Of a stretch of DNA of 64,000 bases, positions 1 to 11,800 are shown one piece after another. The translations under genes and the position numbers were made by a program. The notes below the pieces were generated by a model. That model was given only the letters and a program-made list of their open reading frames with translations. It did no database searches and was not told where the DNA came from. The DNA comes from Macrotis lagotis (Eukaryota > Chordata > Mammalia > Peramelemorphia > Peramelidae). The stretch covers positions 173,309,579-173,373,578 of the forward strand of contig NC_133658.1 of the NCBI RefSeq assembly GCF_037893015.1, given 5' to 3'. Positions within the stretch are counted from its first letter, which is position 1, and each line of letters opens with the position of its first letter.

Positions 1-705
1 GATTCTAGCTTATCCTGTTTCCAGATAATGCTTCCTGATGGTTTTAGATAGATACTACTCATCATTCTGAGGGAAGTTTCATTTATTTCTATGGGGTTTT
101 TTTTTAGTATTTTTAAATAGGAATGAATGTTGTTTTTGGAGATGATCAGTTTTTTGTTCTATTATTGATATATGGTTAATTATGCTGATAATTTTCTTAC
201 TATTGAATCAGCTCTATTTTCATGATATTATAAATCCTACCTGGTCATAATTTTTGTGATATATTGCTATAATCTACTTGCTAGTATTTTATTTAAAAAT
301 TTTGCATCAAAAGTCACTGGAGAAATTGGTCTATAGTTTTTTTTTTTTTGAAAGGCAATGGAGTTAAGTGCCTTGCCCAAGACCACACAGCTAGGTAATT
401 ATTAAGTGTCTGAGACCTGATTTGAACTCAGGTACTACCGACTCCAGGGCCGGTGCTCTATCCACTGTGCCACCTAGCTGCCCCTGGTCTATAGTTTCAT
501 TTCTGGTTTAGGATCAGAACTGCATTTGTGTCTCAAATGCAATTTGGTAGGACTTTGCCTCTTTCCCCAAGCATTTGATATAGAGTTGGAATTAATTATT
601 GTTTAAATATCTGGTAGAATTTACTTGTGAATCCAGCTGGATTTTAGGATTTTTTTCTTAAGGAGCTCTTTAATGGATTATTTAATTTCTTTTTTCTAAG
701 ATAGA
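1..705 (-). mobile_element. L1 ORF2 fragment (reverse transcriptase region), antisense
   Basis: Read on the minus strand this matches the marsupial L1 ORF2 stretch around 'ELLKKKS..ADGFTSEFY', the start of the RT domain, degraded by stops and frameshifts. It is cut off at the window edge and interrupted by the SINE at 341-484. Confidence 0.7.
341..484 (-). mobile_element. tRNA-derived marsupial SINE (WSINE1-like)
   Basis: A minus-strand copy runs from a poly-T stretch to the head GGGGCAGCTAGGTGG. It is bounded by a perfect 13-bp TSD (tggtctatagttt) at 328-340 and 485-497, inside the L1 fragment. Confidence 0.9.
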
Positions 706-884
706 GTTACATACCAAAACTTATGGGATATAGCCAAGGCAGTCATTAGGGGATATATATCTTTAATTGCTTAGATGAATACAGTAGAGAAAGAGGAAAT
801 CAGTGAACTAAGCATGCAACTAAAAAAATTAGAGAAAGAACAAATCAAAAACCTTCAATTAAATACCACATTAGAAATTCTAAA

Positions 885-1034
885 GGGGCAGCTAGGTGGC
901 TCAGTGGATAGAGCACCGGCCCTGGAGTCGGTAGTACCTGGGTTCAAATCCGGTCTCAGACACTTAATAATTACCTAGCTATGTGGCTTTGGGCAAGCCA
1001 CTTAACCCCATTTGCCTTGCAAAAACCTAAAAAA
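885..1034 (+). mobile_element. tRNA-derived marsupial SINE (WSINE1-like) in L1
   Basis: It starts GGGGCAGCTAGGTGG and ends CCTTGCAAAAACCTAAAA. An imperfect TSD of about 10 bp (aaattctaaa, 875-884; aaatttctaaaa, 1035-1046) shows insertion into the L1. Confidence 0.9.
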
Positions 1035-1502
1035 AAATTTCTAAAAATTAATTAATAAAATTGAAAGCAGGAAAACTATTGAACTAACAAATAAAACAAA
1101 GTTGGTTTATAAAAAAATAAAATTGATAAATCTTTGGTTAATTTGATTTAAAAAAGAAAGAAGAAAACCAAATTACTAGTATCATAAATGAAAAAGGTGA
1201 ACTCACCACCGATGAGGAGGAAATTAAAATCATAATTTGGAATTATTTTGCCCAACTATATGCCAATAAATTTGATAATCTAAGTGAAATGAATGAATAT
1301 TTACAAAAATATAAGTTATCCAGGTTAAATGAAGAGGAAATGAAATACCTAAACAACCCTATCTCAGAAAAAGAAATTCAACAAGCTATTATTGAACTCC
1401 CTAAGAAAAAATCTCCAGGGTCAGATGGATTCAAAGTGAATTCTATCAAGCATTTAAGGAACAATTGGTTCCAATCCTATATGAACTCTTTTGGAGAAAT
1501 AG

Positions 1503-1652
<150 letters not shown>

Positions 1653-2435
1653 TGATTACAACAAGTTATCACCAGGATGATACACTATGATCAAGCATGA
1701 TTTATCCCAGGAATGCAGGGTAGGTTCGAAATTAGGAAAACTGTTAGTATAATTGACTATGTCAATAACAAACCTAACAGAAATCATGATTATCTCATTA
1801 GATGCTGAAAAAGCCTTTGACAAAATTCAGCACCCATTCCTACTAAAAACACAATGAATGGATTGTTCCTTAGAATGAACAGTATCCATCTGAAACCATC
1901 AACAAGCATTATATGCAATGGGGATAAGCTAGAGGTATTCCCAATAAAATCAGGGGTGAAACAGGAATACCCATTATCACCACTACTATGCAATATTGTA
2001 TTAGAAATGTTAGCTTCAGCAATAAGAGAAGAAAAAAATTGAAGGAATTAGAATTGGGAAGGAAGAAACTAAATTCTTACTCTTTGCAGATGACATGATG
2101 GTATACCTAGAGAATCCTAAAAAATCATCTAAAAAACTACTAGAAACAATTAGCAACTTTAGCAAAGATGCAGGATATAAAATAAACACATAAATCTTCA
2201 GCATTTTTATATATTACTAGCAAGATACAGCAGAAAGAGCTAGAAAGAGAAATCCCATTTAAAGTAACTTCAGACAATATAAAACACTTGGGAGTCTACC
2301 TGCCAAGGCAGACTCAGAAAATACATGAAAACAACTAAAACACTTTTCACACAAATAAAATCAGATTTAAAAAACTGGGCAAATGTTAACTGTTCATGGA
2401 TAGGCAGAGCTAATATAATAAAAATAACAATTCTA

Positions 2436-2596
2436 GGGGGAAGTTAGGTGGCTCCGTTGGATAGAGCACTAGCCCTGGAGTCAGAAGTACCTGAGTTCAA
2501 ATACAGCCTCAGACACTTAATAATTGCCTAGCTGTGTGACCTTAGGCAAATCCCTCTTAAGCCCTTAAAAATAAATAAAATTTTTTTAAAAAATCT
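2436..2596 (+). mobile_element. tRNA-derived SINE embedded in L1 ORF2 (first copy of a shared insertion)
   Basis: SINE with an unusual tail (ccttaaaaataaataaaa then T/A-rich). Its 16-bp TSD is at 2420-2435 and 2597-2612 with one mismatch. The same site and tail occur in the L1 copy at 6840, SINE 6894-7059. Confidence 0.9.
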
Positions 2597-4312
2597 AAAA
2601 ATGACAATTCTACCTAAATTAAACTATTTATTTAGCTCCTCACCAATCAAACTTCCAAAAAATTACTTTAATGAGCTAGAAAAAATTGTAATTAAATTCA
2701 TATGGAGAAATAAAAAGTCAAGAATATCCAGGGGTTTAAATGAAAAAAACTTGCAAAAGAGGGTAGTCTTACCAGATCTAAAATTATATTATAAAGCATC
2801 AGTTATCAAAACTGTCTGGTATTGACTAAGAAATAGAGTGGTAGATCAGTAGAATACATTAAGTGCAAAAGAGACAACAGGAAATAATTATAGTAGTCTG
2901 CTGTTTCAGAAACCCAGAGTTCAGCTTCTGGGTTATCTCTTAGATTAAAAACTTTTTGGGAAAATTGCAAGTTAGTATGGCAGAAACTTGGATTACACCC
3001 CATTTCATGCCCTATATCAAGATAAGATCAAAATAGGTACAGGAGTTAGACAGAAAAGACAATATTATAAGCAAACTAGGAGATTAAGGAATAGTTTACC
3101 TGTCAGATGTATAGAAAGGGAAGTAGTTTATGATCAAGGAAGAGATGGAGAACATCATTAAAAACAAATTAGATAATTTTGATTACATTAAATTAAAAAG
3201 CTTTTGCACTAACAAAACCACAGTAGCAAGATCAAAAGAAATGCAGTAAATTGGGAAACAATTTTTACTACTGTTTCTGACAAAGGAATCCTTTCTAATA
3301 CATATGCAGAACTGAATCAAATTTATTAAAAAAAAAAACAAGCCATTCCCCAATTGACAAATGGCAGAAGGATTTGCTCTAAATCATTACTGATTAGAGA
3401 AATGCAAATTAAAGCACCTATGAGGTACCATCTCACACCTATCAGATTAGCCAGTATGGCCAGAAAGGACAATGTTCAATGTTGGAAGGGTTGTAGGAAA
3501 GCTGGGACACTGATATATTGTTAGTGGAGCTGTGAACTCATCCAACCTTTCTGGAGATTACTTTGGAATTATGCCCAAAGAGCAATAAAAATGTGCATAC
3601 CCTTTGATTCAACAATACTACTACTGAAGAGATCATGAAAAAGGGTAAAAACATCATTTATACAAAAAATATTAACAGCAGTCTTGTTTGTGGTAGCAAA
3701 GAATTGGAAATTGAGTGAATGTCCATTAATTAGGGAATAGCTGAGCAAATGAATATGTATGTTATGGAACACTGTTGTTCTATTAGAAACCAAGAGGGAT
3801 GGGATTTCAGAGAAGCCTGGAAAGATCTGCATGAACTGATGTTGAGTGAGATGAGCAAAATCAGAAGACCATTTTACACCCTAACAACAACATGGGGGTG
3901 ATGATCAATCTTAATGGACCTGCTCATTCCATTAATGCAATAATCAGGGACAATTTTAGAGTATCTGTGATGGAGAATACCACTTGTATCCAGAGAAAGA
4001 ATTGTGGAGTTTAAACAAAGACCAAAGTCTATTACCTTCATTTTTTTTAAGTGTCTTATGTACAACATAATTTTGCTATCTCTAATATTTTATTTTCTCC
4101 TCAAGGATATGATTTCTCTCTCAACACATTCAATTTCGATCAATGTACAGCATAGAAACAATGTAAAGATTATCAGACTGCCTTCTGTGGGGGATGGGGA
4201 GGAAATATAGGGTGGGAGAAAAAATATAAGATTTAAAACCTTACAAAAATGATATGTAGAAACTTCTATCATATATAGTTGGAAAACTAATAAAATATTT
4301 AAAAATAAGATA

Positions 4313-4912
4313 GGGTTATTTAAGAATTCTATTTCCTCTCTTGTTAATCTGGACAATTCATATATTTGTACATATTCATCCATTTTACTTAGATTATTAG
4401 ATTTATTGGCATATAATTGGGCTAAATAACTCCTAATAAATTGATTTAATTTCACCTTCATTGATGGTAAATTCACCCTTTTCATTTTATTACTGCAATT
4501 TGGTTTTCTTTTTTAAAAAAATCAAATAATGCAATGGTTTATTTTGTTGCTCTCACCCCACTCCATAAAATTAGCTCTTGGTTTTATTATTCATTCAATG
4601 TTTTTCTAACTTTCAATTTTCTTACCCTCTCCTTTGATTTTCAGGATTTCCAGTTTGGTGTTTAATTGAGGATTTTTAATTTGTTCTTTTTCTATTTTTT
4701 TAATTGCATGTCCAATTCATTGATCTGCTCTTTATTTTATTGATTTAGAAATATAAAATTTTCCTAAATACTGTTTTGGCTACATCCGTGAAATTAGTCT
4801 CATTGTTGCCATTCTCTTTAATGAAATATTTATTGTTCCTATGATTTGTTCTTTGACCCACTCATTCTTTAGGATTAAGTACTAAGATATCATGATAGTT
4901 TTCCTTTTTTTC
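4313..4912 (-). mobile_element. L1 ORF2 fragment, antisense
   Basis: The minus strand reads degraded L1 ORF2 between endonuclease and RT (for example NQFIRSYLAQLYANKSNNLSKMDEY near 4370-4450). It parallels the plus copy at about 1230-1300 and lies tail-to-tail against the preceding L1. Confidence 0.75.
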
Positions 4913-5560
4913 ATTATAATAGCTTTAATCACAGTGCTTACTCATCAAAATGAAAACTGAAAGTAAGGCTACAAAAGTCAAATACTAATTGTGTATATAA
5001 AAAAACAGCAAGTTTCCATAATACCAAACAAACCAGTTCTGAATTTTGAACCCAGATAAAGTTTAACAGTTCCAGCTTCTTCAGTATTTATCAAAACACA
5101 AAAGAAAAAAAGTAAAGATCTTCTTTTTATTCCAAATGGCAAATTCAACCCTTGTAAGTAATGAGGTTAGTAAAGGATATTTCACACATATATAGATAGA
5201 GGGATTGGTCCAAAATGGGATGGAATGCTTCTAGAATAGAATGATTCCCCAAGCTCTCATGCTCAATTTATTTTCTTTCAAAATTTAGATACCATAGAGA
5301 AATGCCTGGTGGTGCTCTTGACTGTTTTTTGAAATCTCTCCAGCCAAGCTTTGGAGCTAACATAGGCTGTGCTTACCATGAAGAGGTTTCATACAGAAGC
5401 ACTACACACTTGATCAAAATTAAAAGGCTGGTTTTTTGGTTGTCCAAATGTCAGAAAGCTCTTCTCAGTGTTTATAACCAGGCATCATTGTGTCTTTCCC
5501 AAGAGTTATTCAAGTGTGATAGAGAACTAATCACAGCTTGACCTAAACTATGGGGGGGCA
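4913..5560 (-). other. Unassigned sequence, possible processed pseudogene
   Basis: On the minus strand the left end shows ATTAAA followed by a short A-rich stretch (about 4905-4935), like the 3' end of a retrocopied mRNA, and there are short frames without a usable ORF. I recognise no parent gene. It may be an unlabelled repeat 3' end. Confidence 0.25.
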
Positions 5561-5839
5561 GAGAGAGGAAGTCTAGTTATAAATGGTTTATGATTGAAGA
5601 TCTAATGCTCTCAATATGCAGCCTGTTCTGAATGACAACCTCAAAGCTTTTTTTTCCTAACAAGTATTAAAGTGAGCACAAATACGAGCACAAGCTCTAT
5701 GAAATACATAGATTCAAAGACATAGCATTACATGGAATTTTATTTTTAACCTTGCAAAATGGATCACTTGTTACCTGTTTCCCTGGTGCTATAAGAGCTA
5801 GTGTATTAGTTCTCCTTTTAACTCTAGGATTGCTACCCA

Positions 5840-6216
5840 GATGTGAATATGGGCAATAGGATAGTCCTGATTCAAGTGCCAGCAAAAGTCACCTATACTC
5901 TCCTTATAACCAGTTGTTTGACCCCTTTACTATCTGTGGGCCAAGAGTTCCAGAAGAGCCCTCTAGACACCCCCCCTCAAGACCTGCTGCTGGCTTGTCT
6001 CAGTGCTAGCTGCAGTGGATGTCACCCTAGTGAGACAGAACTTTCTAATCAACTTAGGTTGTCTTGGGCTGGAAAATGGTTTCACCTTTACCTTTAGTTG
6101 GTGCTGTCATTCTAGGATTCATTTTGAAGTGTCATTTTAAAGTTGTTTGAAGGGGCATTTGGGAGAGTTCAAGTAAGTCTCTGCTTTTACTCTACCATCT
6201 TGGCTTTGACTATTCT
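5840..6216 (-). mobile_element. L1 5' UTR fragment, antisense
   Basis: The right edge, read on the minus strand, is GCCAAGATGGTAGAGTAAAA, the typical start of marsupial L1 5' UTRs. The sequence then follows that UTR leftward. No ORF is intact. 5560-5840 may belong to it but is not clearly assignable. Confidence 0.65.
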
Positions 6217-6462
6217 GGAAATGTTTTTGAATGACTTCATATGTACAATGGACATCATATGTCTTGCCTTGTCAGTGAATGGGGGAGGGGGTTTGGAGGG
6301 AAGAAAGAGAATTTGGAAACCAAAAGTAGTTAGAGTGAGACTCTTTTAGGTGAGAATGAATCATTTTAGTATTTGGAAAAAGATATAAAACTCTGAGTGA
6401 CTTATTTGTATATGAGAAGGCCAACTAAGTTAATGAACTTGCCCCCAAAGCAAGGGTATACC

Positions 6463-6560
6463 GGTAAATGTTCAACAACGGGCTTCACAAAAAAAAAAAA
6501 GTACATACTACAAACTTTAAATTTAATCTGCATTATTAACATTTTCTCCCTACTGTTCTA
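6463..6560. repeat. Unnamed dispersed repeat, copy A
   Basis: The stretch (gtaaatgttcaacaacgggc ... tttaatctgcattattaaca) resembles 41910-42005 closely enough to be one family, probably an old mammalian element. I cannot name it. 6217-6462 and 6561-6838 hold nothing I recognise. Confidence 0.5.
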
Positions 6561-6893
6561 CAGGCTGGACTAGGGCTCTGCAAAATGTTGCACCTGGCCT
6601 GCATGTGGTCCCAGGAAGATTTTATGACTACCCGTAGGGTTAGTAAATGAAATTGAGCTACTGCAGAGCTCTCACTAAAATGGGAAATCAAAACATATTG
6701 TCTATTGTTTCAATAAAAACTTTTAAGAGTAAGATCGGACAACCCTGGGCTAGACAATAAATAAAACAAGGCAAACACTGATTTATAGTGTTTGCTTATT
6801 TCTGAGGCATAAATATTCACATAGAAAATTTAGCAACTATCTGCTGACTATTAACTATAAGGCCAAGCTAATATAATAAAAATGACAATTCTA

Positions 6894-7059
6894 GGGGGCA
6901 GCTAGGTAGTGCAGTGGATAGAGCACCAGCCCTAGGGTCAGGAGTACTTGAGTTCAAATGTAGCCTCAGACACTTAATAATTGCCTAGCTATGTGACCTT
7001 GGGCAAGTCACTCTTAACCCCATTGCCTTAAAAATAAATTAAAAAATTTTTAAAAATCT
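6894..7059 (+). mobile_element. tRNA-derived SINE embedded in L1 ORF2 (second copy of the shared insertion)
   Basis: Same L1 position, TSD (6878-6893 and 7060-7075) and unusual tail as the SINE at 2436-2596. This indicates one ancestral insertion that was then copied. Confidence 0.9.
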
Positions 7060-7512
7060 AAAAATGGCAATTCTACCTGAATTAAACTACTTATTTAGTG
7101 CTCTACCAATCAACTTCTAAAAAATTACTTTAATGAACTAGAAAAAAACTAAATTCATATGGAGAAACAAAAAGTCAAGAATATCCAAGGATTTAATGAA
7201 AAAAAATACAAAAGAAGGTGGCTTAGCCTCACCAGATCTAAAATTATATTATAAAGCATCAGTTATCAAAACTCTCTGATAATGGCTAAAAAATAGAGTG
7301 GTGGATTCATGCTGTTCTACAGGCTGCACCAGGGCTATGCTGATTCCAGTATACCTATGCCCTAGTGCATAGATCACCAAGGTACTTGTTTTTTCCCCAG
7401 TCATTCTTTTTTATAGTACAACTGAACCTTAGAGTTTAAAGAAAAGCTGGTAAAAATGTTTTTGCATAAACAAAATGTATGAAGGTACAATTAGAAAGAA
7501 AGTACAAACAAG

Positions 7513-7660
7513 GGGGAGGCTAGATAGCTCTGGATAGAGGGTTGGCCCTGGAGTCAGGAAGACTCAAATCTGACCTCAGACACTTAATAATTACCTAGCT
7601 GTGTGATCTTGGGCAAGTCACTTAACCCCAATGCCTTAAGTAAATAAAAGTTTTAAAAAA
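7513..7660 (+). mobile_element. tRNA-derived marsupial SINE
   Basis: Head GGGGAGGCTAGATAGC, slightly decayed. TSD gaaagtacaaacaag at 7498-7512 matches 7661-7673 with a small gap. It sits in the 6840-9830 L1. Confidence 0.85.
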
Positions 7661-7988
7661 GAAAGCAAACAGGTCAAAAAATTTACTAGTTTCTTGTTTT
7701 TCAAATATAGAAAACTGAATCAGTTTTATAAAAATAGGAGCCATTCCTCAACTGATAAATGGTCAAAGGATATAAGCAACCAGTTTCTAGAAAAAATAAA
7801 GTTATTAATAAACATATGAAAAATTACTCTAAATCACTACTGATTAGAGAAATGTAAATTAAAACAACTCTGAGACATCATCTCACACCTATCAGATTGA
7901 CTAAAAATAAGAGAAACAGAAAATTACAAATGTTGGAAGAACAGTGTAAAAACTGGTAACTAATATACTGTTGGTGGAGCTATGAACT

Positions 7989-8662
7989 TAAAGTAGAGGA
8001 AAATTAAGAGAAATGTGTTCTATTATCTGTTCTCTCTGACCTGACTATGTGCCTTACTTTAACAATAACTCCCACCCATCCTACTGCCCAAACTAGTAAG
8101 AAGAGGTCAAAGAACTTTAGTAAAATACCACCTACCAAGAATTTGGTAAATCTTTCCCTCAAGCACAAGCAAAACAATGGATCCCTCCCCTTGTCTGAAA
8201 GGATTAAATCTTTGAGCTATACCCCTCATCTACATATCCTTCTTTACCTAGTCCCTACTCTGGGAGCTATTGCCCTCCCATCTACATATCTCTAATTATC
8301 TCATCCTCCTGCCCCTTTAAAATCTTACCCTTTCTTCAGTAGAGTTGCAGTTTCCCTTTGGGAGGTCAGCCCACTGTTGGGGAGCATGATCCCAAATAAA
8401 CTCTCTTGGCCCCCATACCCTTCCTCTGATGGCTACATCTGTTGTTGCTGCTGTTAATCCCTTTAAGGGGATCAATCACTTCCAATTGCCCAAGCTGCCT
8501 GTATTTTCTGCAATAGTTTCTGTTAAACACAGTAATACTTAAATAAACCTCTTTTTTTTTTGGTCCCTAAATACTTCTGGCCCAAAGTCAAGTCTTTCAT
8601 TAATTTGTCATATATTTGAACCAAAACTAGATCACACCCCAAAACATTTTTAAACTTCAACA
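7989..8662 (+). mobile_element. Solo LTR-like endogenous retrovirus remnant in L1
   Basis: About 674 bp interrupts L1 between 'gagctatgaact' and 'aactaattgaaacattctgg'. A 4-bp duplication (aact, 7985-7988 and 8663-8666) flanks it and its right end is CA. A polyadenylation-type motif, CCCAAATAAACTCTC, lies near 8391. No viral gene is present; an 82-codon frame inside it is fortuitous. The family is not named. Confidence 0.65.
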
Positions 8663-9054
8663 AACTAATTGAAACATTCTGGAGAAAAATTTGGAATTTT
8701 ACCTTACCTGACAGGCTATTAAAATACATACCCTTTACCTAGCAACCCCACTACTAGGTCTGTATCTAAAAAAGATCAAAGAAATGAGAAAAGAATGAAT
8801 TTATACAAAAATATTTATAGTGGTTGTTTTCTGTGGTGTCAAAAAATTGGAAATTAAAGGGATGTCCATCAATTGGGCACAACAAATTGTGACATAAGAT
8901 TGTGATGGAATGCTGTTGTGCTATAAGAAATGATGAGAAAGATGCTTTCAGAAAAACTTTGAAATTCTTTTATGAATTATGAGTAGAATCCAGGGAACAA
9001 AGTACACAGTTTTAGCAATATAGTAAAGATAATGACTGAGAAAGACTTAGTTAC

Positions 9055-9537
9055 TGTGAGGAATGTAGGGCATTGGTCTTCACAGGGTGTGGAGGGGGGC
9101 CCTTAGGGAATCCATTACAAAGGGGGGAATGACCCAGTCAATCACAAAACTGGGAGAATTTTCCTAATCCCATTCCAGAGATGGCAAGAGTGACCTAGAA
9201 AACTTGACCTGATGCAACTAAATTAGGTAATTGAATATTAACCCACACACCCCCTTGGCAATTGGGGTTCATCAGCATATTATGCCTGGTATGATGTGGG
9301 AGGGGGATCATATTAGGGGCATGTCATGGAATGAGTGGACCTCTTAGATTGTAACTCAAACTCTGAGAGCCTATGAACATGGGGGTAGGGGGGAGTTTCT
9401 GAAGACTATAAATTACCTGATGTTCCAAGGCCACCTTGAGCCTCACTCCAGGTGAGGTACCCTTATCTTGCAAGGTTCGTGAATAAAATCTACAATTTTC
9501 TCTGTTTAGCAGGTTTCTCTTTCATTCATTTATAACA
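9055..9537 (+). mobile_element. Second solo LTR-like remnant in the same L1
   Basis: 483 bp beginning TGTGAGG and ending ATAACA (TG...CA) interrupts the L1 3' region between 'aaagacttagttac' and 'ctgatagttacagtg'. AATAAAATC near 9483 is a likely polyadenylation signal. A weak 5-bp flank (gttac/gttga) could be the TSD. It is unlike the LTR at 7989. No viral genes are present. Confidence 0.65.
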
Positions 9538-9970
9538 GTTGACCTGATAGTTACAGTGCTTCAAGACACTTCCAAAGGACCCACGATGAAATATGCTAAA
9601 TACCTTCAGAGAGAAAAGTACTTTGAGTGCAATTGAATCATATTTTTCACTTTATTTTTCTTGCTTTTTTCTTTTGCAACATGGCTAATATAAAACGTTT
9701 CACATTATTTCATACATATAACCTATTTCACATTACTTGTCTTTTTCAAGGGTAGGGGCTTGAAAGGGGAAAGAATTTGGAACTCAAATTTTTAAAAAAA
9801 TATTACATCAAATAAGTTAAAGAAAAAAAATAACTTGGGGAACCCTGAATTCCAGAGTCATTTGGATATTATTAGACAAATAGTCATTGATTGTGATTAA
9901 AGATTAAGATAGGAGAAATGTACTGAAGGGTTACCATTGATTAGGGCAAGGTCTCTCATTGTTAGGTACC

Positions 9971-10103
9971 TTTTTTTTTTTGCAAGGCAAATGAGGTTAA
10001 GTGGCTTGCCCAAGGCCACACAGCTAGGTAATTATTAAGTGTCTGAGGTTGCATTTGAACTCAGTTACTCCTGACTCCAGGGCTGGTGCCACCTAGCTGC
10101 CCC
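9971..10103 (-). mobile_element. tRNA-derived marsupial SINE with internal deletion
   Basis: Minus-strand copy flanked by taggtacct-type duplications (9963-9970 and about 10105-10113). The 'ctctatccactgtg' part near the head is missing. Confidence 0.85.
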
Positions 10104-10439
10104 ATAAGGTACCTCTCTTGATAGAGGATTCTGAACCTTCCAGGTAACTTGCCATTTACACTGGCAGCTTTTCTTGTTTTGGAACATCATGCCTCCTCCA
10201 AGATAAATTGATCATCTGAAATTATGCAGATTGATTCAGTTTTTTGAGTCTGTAACCAACACCTTCTCAGTTCCCTTTAGTTGCCTCTGTCCTCTGATTG
10301 GAGGCCTGGAGGTAGAGCAGTAAATTCCTCCCAAAGTCTTCCTTTATAGAGGGTCTTGAAGTTCAGTACTTTTCAGGTAACTTTCTATTTTCCATTAGGT
10401 CCTCTGCTCCTCTCCATTTCTCTGCTTCCTTTTGTTTGT

Positions 10440-10568
10440 CATCTTCTCTCATTGTGAGCTCCTTGAAGCCAAAGACTGTCTTTTGCCTATTTTAGTATTC
10501 CCTTACTATGGTGTCTGACACTTGGTAACTTAATGCATGTTTGTTGAATTGAATTGAATTGAACTGAG
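10440..10568 (+). mobile_element. CR1/L3-type LINE 3' end
   Basis: 'gagctccttgaagccaaagactgtctttt' followed by 'gtctgacacttgg' and a terminal ttgaa microsatellite is typical of old CR1/L3 3' ends. A shorter relative lies at about 10770-10830. Confidence 0.6.
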
Positions 10569-11800
10569 GTTATCCAGCCTGTGAAACAGAAATTGTTGAA
10601 AGAAAAGCTTGGAAGGTGACAGTGTAGTTGGACAATAGGCACAAGAGTAGACTGAAATATTATGAACCAGAGGAAAAGGTGGACATTTCAGGTAAAGAGA
10701 TCTTGGGGCTAAAACCAAAGCTGCCTAAGTTCTACTGGTATCCTTAGGATATCAGTCATTAGGACAAGTTCCTGAAGGGCAGGGATTGCTTCATTTTTTA
10801 ATCTTTTTATCCCCAGAGCCTACTCCAGAGTCTGATTAGTAGTCTTAGTTACCTGTGGGGACCTGATTCTTTCATTGGGGTCAGAGGATGGAGATTCCTA
10901 GGCCTCTTCTGAACTTTTTATTTTTTATTGGAAAGCTCTCATCTCTGAAGTGTAGCAAATGTATTTTATCAATTTTCCTTGCCTTTGAATTTAGGGTAGT
11001 GACTGGTAGGGAAGAAAGATGTTATTTGTTGTTTTCCCTCCCAGATCTATGCTCAGTGATTTTTACATATTGTAATTAGTTTGAAGGGGTAAAGGAAGAA
11101 GAATAGGAATGAAGTAGATTCTCTTATTTCATGAATCCCTCGGGCCTGTTTCTCATTGCCTTGGTTGGAGACTGAGAAATATTCTCAAAACTCAGGGATT
11201 TATCCCTCATACTAGTAGCTGTTAGTTTATAAAGGATCTTTAGGCAAAACAGAGACCAAAGATGTCATTAAATTTTTTGATAGCCTGGATTTCTGATTTA
11301 ATTCCCAATTCTCTGAGTTAATCAAGGAAATCCTAAGGATACTGTAGGTCAGTGAACAGGTTAACACTCACTTTAGGACCTTTTATTCAATACTTCATAC
11401 AAAAGCACCTTAGAAATGGATCAGCAGTAAATTACTAATGTGTCCATACACAGATACATCTTTTAGTAAGCAATATGATTTATTGATATCACAAAAGAAG
11501 GATGGCTACTATGAAAATCCCAAATAGAAAAAAATATCTTTTCATATGTTATGAGAAAGGTCAGAGCAACCACACAATCTTATATTATTAAATGAATTAT
11601 GAGAGTCATCATGTAGATGGCTCTGGTTCCCAAAGGAAACTGGGTAGGGGAAAAAATGAGGCAAATACAAAATAAATAATAATACAAAAGAATACAGATA
11701 AAATTGACATGTAGTTTTCTAAGTCAATATGTAGTCCCTGGATATTCTTATGTGAGGTATATTGGCCCACCTTTCTATTTGAGTTTGATATCAGAAAATC
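10569..11800. other. Unique or unassigned sequence
   Basis: Apart from a weak CR1-like stretch near 10770-10830, I see no gene, structured RNA or clear repeat. Confidence 0.5.

Larger units (their letters stand above)
6840..9830 (+). mobile_element. L1 LINE with four nested insertions
   Basis: A 5'-truncated L1 can be followed in pieces: ORF2 thumb region (6840-7306), a later ORF2 piece (about 7458-7511 and 7673-7988), the terminal ORF2/3' region (8663-9054) and the 3' UTR (9554-9830, with the CTTGCTTTTTTCTTTTGCAA motif of marsupial L1 ends). It is interrupted by SINEs at 6894-7059 and 7513-7660 and LTRs at 7989-8662 and 9055-9537. About 150 bp at 7307-7457 is not L1-like. Its 3' UTR type differs from that of the L1 at 706-4312. 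Confidence 0.8.
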
